Part shown: positions 48,901 to 59,800 of the stretch, piece by piece | How positions within the stretch are numbered: the stretch's first letter is position 1 | Layout of the letters: every line of letters starts with the position of its first letter | Origin: Heloderma charlesbogerti | Lineage: Eukaryota > Chordata > Lepidosauria > Squamata > Helodermatidae | Assembly (NCBI GenBank): GCA_026122225.1 | Contig: JANEZZ010000520.1 | Span: 620,001-684,000 of the forward strand | Direction of reading: 5' to 3' | Length of the DNA stretch: 64,000 bases | Position numbers and translations under genes: made by a program | Notes under the pieces: model-generated | Told to the model about the DNA's origin: nothing | The model's database searches: none | Seen by the model: only the letters and a program-made list of their open reading frames with translations

Positions 48901-51900
48901 CAGTGGCCACAAGACTGGAAAAGGTCAGTTTATATTCCAATTCCAAAGGAGGGCAATGCCAAAGCGTGTTCAAACTACTGTACAGTTGTGCTCATTTCAC
49001 ATGCCAGCAAGGTTATGCTCAAAATCCTACAAGCTAGACTTCAGCAGTATGTGAACCGAGAACTACTGGAAGTACAAGCTGGGTTTCAAAGAGGCCGAGG
49101 AACTAGAGATCAAATCGCCAACATTCGCTGGATCATGGAGAAAGCAAGAGAATTCCAGAAAAACATCTCTTCCTGCTTCATTGACTACTCTAAAGCCTTT
49201 GATTGTGTGGATCACAACAAACTCTGGCAAATTCTTAGAGATGGGAGTACCTTACCTGTCTCCTGAGAAACCTGTACGAGGGTCAAGAAGCAACAATAAG
49301 AACCAGACATGGAACAACCGATTGGTTCAAAATTGGGAAAGGAGTACAACAAGGCTGTATATTGTCGCCCTGCTTATTTAATTTATATGCAGAGTACATC
49401 ATGAGAAACGCCGGGTTGGATGAATCACAGGTCGGAATTAAGATTGCCGGGAGAATTATCAACAACCTCAAACAATGTCTTGTCTCAAACAAGACAATAC
49501 CACCCTAAAGGCAGAAAGCTAAGAGGATCTAAAGAGCCTCTTGTTGAGGGTGAAAGTGGAGAGTGCAAAAGCTGGTTTGAAACTCAACATTAAAAAAACT
49601 AAGATCATGGCATCTGGTCCCATCACTTCCTGGCATATAGAAGGGGAAGAAATGGAAGCAGTGACAGATTTTACTTTCTTGGGCTCCAAGATCACCACAG
49701 ATGGTGACTGTAGCTATGAAATTAAAAGACGCTTGCTCCTTGGGAGGAAAGCTATGGCAAACATAGAGAGCATAGTAAGAAGCTGAGACATCACCTTGCC
49801 GACAAAGGTTCGTATCATCAAAGCTATGGTTTTCCCAGTAGTAACATATGGCTGTGAGAGCTGGACTATAAGGAAGGCTGAGCGCTAAAGGATTGATGCT
49901 TTCGAACTGTGGTGCTGGAGAAGACTCTTACGAGTCCCCTGGACTGCAAGGAGGTCAAAACAGTCCATCCTAAAGGAAATCAACCCTGGCTGCTCATTGG
50001 AAGGACAGATACTGAAGCTGAAGCTCAAATATTTTGGCCACCTAACGTGAAGAGAAAACTCCCTGGAAAAGACCCTGATGCTGGGAAAGATGGAAGGCAA
50101 AAGGAGAAGGGGACGGCAGAGGATGAGATGGCCAGATAGCATCACCGATGCAATTAATATGGACTTGAGCACACTCCGGGAGAGAGCAGAGGACAGGAAG
50201 GCCTGGCGTGCTATGGTCCATAGGGTCACGAAGAGTTGGACACGACTGAACAACAGTTGAGGTTTCCATGTGCAGCAGCCACTCTTCCTTCCCCATCCCA
50301 CCCGCTGCTAAGCTTGCATGTTCCACTGGGAAACTTTAATATTTACCAGCCCTTGTTAAAAATCCTGGTGAGAGTCTCAGTGATTCCATGTAGGATGCAA
50401 CAGGAAGAGCCTATGTGCACTTTGCTGTGCAAGCCATCAGCTCAGTGAGGTTTGTAGATATTGGGCAACCCCTCTCCAGATTCTGATGAAGTTCCTGGTT
50501 TGGGGTGGAATCTGGGCTTTCCAGAAATTCAGTGGAAAGGAAACCCAAGCTCCAAATTGAGAAAGCTACATTGATCCACATAATTATCTCTCAGGTTTTG
50601 TCCATCCTATTCGTTTTAGAGTGTCTAGCTCAAGAAACATCAGGCTTAGTATCTGAACCAAATATAATGCTTATCTAACATTTTCATTAACTAGCTGATG
50701 TTAATTCATATATGGATGGACTAGCTGATGTTACCTAGTCTGAGCTCAGTAGTGCTCTGTATTTTTCATAGATCTAATGTTGTGGCTGTAAAGGGCCATT
50801 TCCCCAACATTATGTCTGCCGTTGTGCACACATTAGATCTACGAAAAAGACAGAGCCCCGTCTTGCGTTAAAATAGAGACTCGTGAGGAAAACAGGCAGA
50901 TGTGGGGCATGCGAGCAGACGGCCCAGGCAAGTCCCTGCTGCTTGTGCGGCTCGATGGGTGGGGTCACTAAGCCAAGTTCGGGGGCACAAGCAAGGGGAG
51001 TCTGATGTACTCCCAGACCCAGTCGGGGGCCCATACCATCCCTACAGGCATCACATTCACAGCACACCTCCACTAATAGCTCCAGGAACACTATGCCATC
51101 TGGTAAATTCCCCTTCTGATGTTACTTTTCTTAAGCCACTTCTTTTGGAACAGCCATATGTGAGTCTAATGGATACAACTAGGGGCCAGCTTCAAAATTA
51201 GGATGGCCCAATTTGCATAACAGCTGTGTGTGTGTGTGTGTGTGTCTATAATTTAGAAATAATAACTATACTTTAAGTAGAAATAGAATACATCTCACCA
51301 TAGTGGGGAAGACTGACCAGGTGATTCTTTGTGCCTGCTCAGTGCCCTGCCCAGCCCCAGGTGCTAACTGTTGATGGGGAACTTCAAGGCCCTTGCTCTC
51401 CCCCTTTGTGGTGCTTTCTCCTTAAACTGGACATGGACTGGACAGCCCTTCAAAGAGAGGACACTTTCAAACAGAAGACTATCCTATAGCAACCTTTCAA
51501 ATAGAGGACTGTCCTCTGTAAGAAGGACACCTGGCCACTGTATTAGGCGCTTTGCCCATTGTGTATGTCAGATTCACATCTTCAGCCATTTTCTCCCTGC
51601 TCCCTTAAATAAACTATAAATATATGAGGGGGGGGATGATAGTATCAGAATCAGCCTAGCTGTCTGCTGTGGCTGAGCAATACTTTTCAGAATGTTTCAG
51701 TGTTTCTTTTCTGGATCTATTATTATTGCAGTGGGGTTGAGGATCAAGCATAATGGATCAACCATTTCCCAACCAGCTGCTGCTCACTATGTCTATCTAA
51801 ATACCTGTAATATTGTCCCTTTTTTTGTTGGAGAAACAGAGTCACAATCCAACAGCAATTGCACTTGATCTGGGTAGGGAACAAGACTTGCAGAGACACT

Positions 51901-54900
51901 GACGGAGTAGAAGGCAGCCACCCAAGTGAGTACTTACCTCTTGACATTGAGTAGGGCACTTCACTGGCGTGCATTTAATTTGGTTGATTTGGGTTCCAGG
52001 ATCCTGTGTCTCAGTGCAGATGCATTCATCACAAGAATCTGAATATACCAACGATCCAGGCTTAAATGAGACATGGGAAAGTAAAGGTAATTGGAGAGAG
52101 AGAAAATAAACCACCACACTTGGTCATCTCATTGAAAATAAGTATACCCCCACCCTTGAAAGTGCAGTGAAATCCCCCCACTAAATTTTACAATATTTGG
52201 GGAGGTTTTTCACCTCACCCTCTCAATGTTCTGGATGCTTTGGCCCAGTTCTAGTAAACAGCAGCTTCTGGGAAATGATTTTGTTTCCTGGGGGGTGGGG
52301 GAAGAGCATGGGGGAAAAGAATGAACCATCCCTTGCCCCATCTTGCAGTCCTAATTCAGGTTGTGGGACTTGCAGCTGCTTTTGTTTTGTTCTTTTAAAA
52401 ATCAAATACATGCAGATATAATCTTGCATTTTAACGTATTGTCCTTCATATATAAGTGGGAAGGAGAGTTTTTGCATGCCCCTTCAGCAGTCCCTGCAAC
52501 AAAGTCATAGAAGATAAACTGTTCCCAATTATTAAAGGCAAAGGTGCAAAATATAACAAATTGAAGCCCGACAACACTCTAGAACAGAAGGATGTTCCTA
52601 AACGAAAATATTTAAATGTGATATAATAGAGCAACATTTTGAAATAGAGATCTTTTATTGCTTCCATAATATCATAAAGCTCAGTTAACTTAATCTGATT
52701 GCTGGAAGAGATTTGGCAATGAGCTTTTTAAAAAGACAGGAATCTTCCCGTAACTAGAATCTAGAGATTTGGTGTTTTATTTGTTTGTTTTGGTTTTTGC
52801 AGTTACAGATTCATAGCCAAAGCAATATGCTAGCAATGTGCTAAAAGCAAGCAGCAGTCCTTACCTGGTACTCAGTACCTTGAGTTACACAAACATTTTT
52901 GGGTCCTGTACGTAAAAGAAAAACAATACTCATAAAAGTTGGAAATTTGCATGTCTACTCAGAATCTCCCAAGTAAATGTCTGTAGGATCTTAACCTTAT
53001 ACTGCTTTCACTCCAAGAGAATGTGTGTGAATTTGGTACTTACTACAGAAATAAATGGGACAGCATGCATCTCCCGAAGTGGCTGTTACAATTTGGAAGC
53101 CCAGGTTGCATTCCTGTTTGGTCAGAGAACAAGACCTGACATCACATTCTGTAAAGGAGAAAAATAGATAAAATGAGAAGGCATTCACTGTTCACTCCTA
53201 TCATCCAGATGACAGATGAGATGGGCTGGTAACAATCAATTGCCTTTTAAAATAATATATGGCTTTAATCATAAAGTTCTGGATTATTCATACAGAACTG
53301 GTGCAGACAGGGAGGGCAGCATATGTTCTCTATATGTTAGTGCAGAAAATGTATGGGTCTTTGTTCTACCCTGGAAAAGATGTCTCAAACACTTGCTGAA
53401 GCAGTGGTTTACTTAGGGATGTCTGTTGCTGGGAAATCTGGCCCCCTTGGGGCTCTCCGGAGTTCTGCACCATGCCTGACTCAGCTTGCTTTTGTGAGTC
53501 AAACTGCTGCTTTTCCCTGAACTCCAGGGGCTTTTGGCATTTTTTTTTTGTCTCAGCCATAATTTGCACAAAAAGAGATTTTGCAAGTTATGCAGATTTG
53601 TATAAGATCTCAACAGGAATTTGCACAAACTGTATAATTTGGGCAAATTACAGCTGAAAACCACTCAAAATTGTGTAATTTGTGCAACTTGAGGCCATAA
53701 TTTAAGCAAATTAAAAAACACCCCAAAGTCCACTAGCTGGCCCAACTTGCTGCAGGCTGAGTCAGATCAGGTAGTGGAAAGTGAACTGAAGTCTGGGGGT
53801 GGGGGGAGCTAATGAAATTTCACCGAGCGCCACCCCACCCACCCCAATCGGATTCCTCCAACATCCCTACTTACCACACACTATCTCTGTACAGCAAGGA
53901 TCTTCTGACTGTGTCTGCACTACAGGTACAAATCCTTCTGTAGTACAAGTGGTTGGTGGAGACTTTGCACATATGTGGGGTGAACAAGAAATGTCCAGCA
54001 TCTCTTTGCTGCAGGTGCAGACCTGACAATCTTTTTCCCAGGTTTCTCCTGGCTGTAATAAACGTAAAAACAAAACATGTTGACCAGAGCAATTCATAAA
54101 TCTGGGAGGAAGTTTCTAATAGTGACTTTGTATGAAGAAGGGCCTTAGCTCGAGCATGTAGAGCATGCTTTGCGTGCAAAAGGTCCCAGACACTAGGACT
54201 GTGTACCACTTTGATCTGAAGCCTGAATAATGAGGCAAAGCAGGCTGATTTGGAGGTGCCTCGGTGTGATCTGAGGAGGATCAGAACAGCACTGAGGCAC
54301 CCCAAAGCGAAGCAGGTCCTCGTCCACCGTGGAGATTTGTAGCTCTTTTGATGCCTTCTGAGCAGCCCAGATAGGCTGGCTCCAAATGTATCAATTTGAG
54401 AGAGATCTGAGAGGGGCATAGAAGGGGGAGGGAGGGGGAAGAGAGGGAGGGGAGAGGTGGGGGAGGGGGTGAGCTTTGGCGAATGGCAACTCTAATTGCC
54501 AAATTAGGGCTGAACATAACCCAGCAGATGCCAATCAGTGACAGTGGGGGGGGGGGATACTGGATAAATGGCTGCATTTCCTCATTCTGAGAGAGGTGGT
54601 GTTACTGTGGAGAGGGGTTTGTCTGAAATTATTTGGCTAGAGGTGTGTGTGTGTGTGTTGTACTACTGCTGTTCTTCCTTCCCAATTGAATTCTCTTTCT
54701 TTCTTTTGTAGATTCTTTATTTAAAAAAACAAACCTGTAGTACCTACTTTGAGTTTCCTTCCTGGGTCTGAGTCTCCCCCCACTCCACCCTTCTGTAATA
54801 GCCTTGCATTCTTCCTGTTAATTCATTTAAAAAACCAGAAAATTTCACTTTAGTTGCTTAGCTTCCCACCCCACTTTTCAATTCTCTTTCAACCATTAGT

Positions 54901-56851
54901 TTGCCCTTACTTTGATTCTGTGTGTGTGTGTGTGTCTATCTATATCTATCTATATATACCTTGTCCTTGTTTTTGGCTTCCCTCCACCACCACTTCTTCT
55001 CAATTCCTATATTCCTTCCCTTCCCATTTTTGATCCTTTTCCCTACCCCCCCAAACAAAACCCTTTTCTTTTTAGTTAAGATTAGAGATAGTCCCCCCAC
55101 CCTTTGCTTATAGTTGAGTGTTTGCTTTTCTTTTGCTCGTGTGTGTGTGTGTGTGTGTGTGTGCATGCTTGCTTGTGCTGTGTTGACAAGCAAACAGTGT
55201 GTGTCAAAGCACTACACACAGTCCACATTTCCAAAACCAGTGGGCAAAGCACTGCACATATTAACAGCTATTATTTAAATAATATAATACTATGCTGTGT
55301 GGCAAAGCAAGCAGCCCAATATGAGGTATCTTCAGAGTGTTGGCAGGGACAGAGGTGGGCAAGGTGCCGCTGGGAGTAGCAGCAGTGGTAGACAAGCTGG
55401 CTCTCCCCCAGTCCAGATAGTGCATCCTGGTGTAGCAGGGCAGCAGAGTGCGGAGGCAAGTGGCAGTGCCCGGAGGTCACTGTTTGAGGAGGCTGGTGGA
55501 GGCAACAGCAGTATCACTGTTGCCAAAGGAGCAGCATCTCCTTCTGTAGTGGAAGAGGGGAACCTGCTGATGGACATGCCTGATGTCCTCAGTGTGGTGG
55601 AGGGTCAGGAGGAGGAGATCCTCCAGGGTGTGGGGGAGGACAAGCAGCAGGCAGAGGCTCCAGCACCCGACCCCTCTTCCATTGTTCACCCTGCTCATGT
55701 GGTAACCCCTGAGACTCAAGGCAGACAGTCTCTGTCTCCACAGAAATGTCAGGGCAGCATTGTGTGGGACCACTTTGAGGTGGGCGTGGATCCCAGCACT
55801 GCCATCTGCAGCCACTGCAAGGCATCCCTGAGCAGGGGGAAACAGCCAGGGCACTACAGCAGTAGCAGCCTGCTCCTGTCCTTAAGGAGGCAGTACCAAT
55901 CAGCCTTGCTTGGGGAAGAGGCCCCCATGTCCCAGCAGGCAGGCAGCAGGGGCAAGCAGAAGGCTGGTAGTGCAGGAACTCATGCAAGCTCTCCGTCTCT
56001 CACCCCAAGAGGCTTAGGCAGGCCACCATGGAGGACATGGGGTGGGGGAAGTATGGTGGTCCACAAGGTGGAAATTTCCATAGTTCGACTTGATGTGCCC
56101 TCCTGGCAGGGTTGCTTGCTGCGTCTTGCTGCCTCTGTCAGAGAAGACCACTGTGGTTGCTCGCTCTCAGTTCAACTTGATGTGCCCTCCTGGCAGGGTT
56201 GCTTGCTGTGTCTTGCTGCCTCTGTCAGACAAGACCACTGTGGTTGCTCTTGGTTCAGCAAAATGTGCCCACCTGGCAGGGTTGTTTGCTGTGTCTTGCT
56301 GCCTCTGTCAGACAACCCAACTGAGAGCCTGAGGTCATCGACTATGATTCTGAACAGGAAAGTACTAGGGGAAAGGGGTTGTTTGCACTTCAAAGAAATT
56401 TACAGCAGAGATTAGGGATAGTGACCTCCTCCGCTTCAACACCTAACTTCTGTGATTATTATCCCTTCTGAGTTTGGTTTAAGTTTCTGAGAACAGCACA
56501 TTTTGCCTGTGCCTAGCACAAAAATTCCTGGGCAAAACTGTCTGAAATATCGCTGGTGGGATTCCCTCCATGGGGACTGACAGTTTTCCAGATTTTATGC
56601 ACCTCTGTGGAAACAGTGAAAAGTTAGACCTCTTTGCTTTGAGAGTTTTTTGTTGAAAAAATCAAATTGTAACTCAGTCTAGCACAAAAATCCCTGGGCC
56701 AAACTATCTGAAATTTGGCAAGTGGGATCCCCTTCATAAGGGCTGACAGTATTCCAAATTTTATGTATTTATCATGAGAAGTGAAAAGGTTATGGCCATT
56801 TCTATTTTCCAATGCAGGTCAATAGGGAAATGTCATATCAGAATGATTTGA

Positions 56852-56882
<31 letters not shown>

Positions 56883-59800
56883 TGTATGTATTTATTATTA
56901 TTATTATTAAATTTATTAATCGCCCATCTGGCTGGTCACCCAGCCACTCTGGGCGATGTACAACATACAATAAAAACAGTTTAAAACAATAAAATTCTAC
57001 AATAAAAACATTTTCTAAAATACCCTAACCCACCCCAAATGCCTGCCTGAACAACAACGTTTTTAATGCATGACAGAAGCTCATTAAAGAGGGGGCATGA
57101 CGGAGTTCCCTAGGGAGGGAGTTCCAGAGTGGGGGCCACCACAGAAAAGGCCCTCTCCCTCGTCCCCACCAGTCTAGCTGTCCTGGCTGATGGGACAGAG
57201 CGAAGGCCATCCGAGGCTGATCTTGTTAAGCGGCCTGTCTGGTGCTGCTGGAGGCGCTCCTTAAGATAGGCTGGGCCAGAACCATATAGGATTTTAAAGG
57301 TCAAAACCAACACCTTGAATTTGGCCCGGAAAACAACTGGTAACCAGTGCAACTCCTTCAGCACTGGAGTGATGTGATCTCGCCGGCGGCTGCCTTTAAT
57401 CAGGCGAGCCGCCGCGTTCTGTACCAGCTGCAGTTTCCGAACCGTCTTCAAGGGTAACCCCACGTAGAGCGCATTACAGTAGTCTAAACGAGAGGAGACC
57501 AGGGCATGTACTACCGATGGGAGCAGATGGTCAGGAAGGAAGGGGCGCAGCCGCCTTATCAGATGGAGTTGATACAGCGCTGTCCGGCTCACAGCTGACA
57601 CCTGAGCCTCCATGGACAGCTGGGAGTCCAAAATGACCCCCAGGCTGCAGACCAGGTCTTTCAAGGGTAGCTGTACCCCATTCAACACCAGGTCAACATC
57701 CCCCAGCCTCCTCTTGTCTCCCACCAAAAGTACCTCGGTCTTGTCAGGGTTCAGCTTCAGCCTATTCCTCCCCATCCAGCCACTCACCGTCTCCAGACAT
57801 TTGGACAGGGATTCTACGGCCAACCTTGGTGAAGATTTAAACGAGAGGCAGAGCTGCGTGTCATCCGCATATTGATGACACTGCACCCCAAACCTCCTGA
57901 TGATAGCCCCCAGAGGCTTCACATAGATGTTAAATAGCATCGGGGAGAGGATGGAACCCTGTGGCACCCCACAAGTGAGTGGCCATGGGTCCGAAACCTC
58001 CTCTCCCAGTGCTACCCTCTGGTACCTGCCGGAGAGGAAGGACCGGAACCACCACAATACCGTGTCCCCAGTGCCCAACCCCTCCAGGCGGTCCAGGAGG
58101 ATACCGTGGTCAACAGTATCGAAAGCCGCTGAGTGGTCAAGGAGAACAAGGAAGGAGCATTCACCCCTATCCAGAGCCCTCCTCATATCATCTACCAAGG
58201 TGACCAAGGCCATTTCTGTCCCATGCCCAGGCCTGAAGCCCGACTGAAATGGGTCTAGATAATCAGTTTCTTCCAAGTGTACCTTCAACTGCACCGCCAC
58301 CACCCACTCAATCACCTTGCCCAAAAATGGCAGATTTGAGACTGGGCGAAAGTTGTTCAAAACTTGAGGATCCAAGGAGGGCTTCTTTAAGAGCGGTCTT
58401 ATCACTGCCTCCTTGAGGGCTGATGGCATCACTCCCTCCTCAAGGGAGGCGTTCACCACCGCCTTGATCCCCTCACCCAGTCTCTCTCTGCAACTCATAA
58501 TGAGCCAAGATGGGCAAGGATCAAGTAAGCAGGTGATCGGCCGTACCGATGAAAGCACCTTGTCCACTTCATCAGGAGGAAGAAGCTGGAACCGATCCCA
58601 CAAAACCGGTTCGCCACAGGCCGCCTCTTGCTCACTAACTGTATCCACAGCGTGCAGAGTAACACACGTAATCTGATCAATTTTATCTGCAAAGTGCCTT
58701 GCCAAGGCCTCACAGGAGGCCTTAGAATGCTCCAGTGGTTCAGGAGCCACAGGACCGACCAGGCTCCGGACCACTTGGAATAGCCTCCTGGGACAGCACT
58801 CTGCAGACGCGATGGAGGCAGCATAATATTCCTTTTTTGCTGCCTTCACTGCCGCATGATAGGCTGAAGATACAGCTCTAGCCCGTGTCTGATCGTCTTT
58901 GGAGCGAGACTTCCGCCACCGGCGCTCTAGCCGTCTCACCTCCTGTTTCAGAGCTCGTAACCGTGGATTGAACCATGGTGCAGTCCGAGCCCTGTTCAGG
59001 GGGAGAGGGCGTTTTGGAGCCACCTGATCTAATGCCCCAGTGATTGCAGCATTCCAGCCACCCACCAGGGTCTTGACCGAGTGGCCGTTGACATGCCCCA
59101 GAGAATCCCCAAGCGCGTTCAGGAATCCATTTGGATCCATAAGACGCCTGGGGCGGACCATTTTAATGGGTCCTCCACCCCTGCGGAGGGGTTGTGGAAC
59201 CGAGAAGTCCAACGTCACCAGATAGTGATCTGACCATGACAAGGGGGTGGTGGATATACCCCCGACTTCCAGATCACTCCCCACTTCTCCAGAAACAAAC
59301 ACAAGGTCTAGTGCATGACCAGCTACATGGGTGGGCCCAGTTAGAATATGGTGCAGCTCCCAGGAGGCCATGGTCTCCATGAAGTCCCGAGGTGCTCCTG
59401 TGAGGATGGCCTCCGAATGTACGTTGAAGTCCCCCAACACCAGTAAGTTAGGGGACTGTCCACGCACATCAGAGACCACCTCAAGCACCTCGGCCAGGGA
59501 GTCAGTCGTGCAGCGGGGTGGACGGTACACGAGCAGAATCCCCAGACTGCCCTTCGGGCCCAACCTCCAGTACATGCACTCAGCAACCTTGGTCTCCCGG
59601 AGAGGGGGTCTGGTGAAGACCAAGGACTCTCAGTAGATAACAGCCACTCCCCCTCCCCGATCCCCAGCCCTCGGCTGCTGTGCATACGAAAATCCAGCTG
59701 GACACATGGCTGCAAGGGTTGGAGCAGCAGCCTCGGCCAGCCAGGTCTCCGTAATACATGCCAGGTCTGCACCCTCATCCAGGATCATGTCATGGATGAG

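Noticed and set aside
53414..53869. 8-bp target duplication for the element beside exon 3
   Set aside because: The flanks ggtttact and cttaccac do not match, so no duplication is claimed.
54127..54194. Functional tRNA gene
   Set aside because: Only a tRNA-like head with no complete cloverleaf or acceptor stem. The body at 62048 shows that it is a SINE.
55332..55987. Minus-strand frames (125 and 132 codons) opposite the BED-like ORF
   Set aside because: Shadow frames of a G+C-rich coding-like region, without family resemblance.
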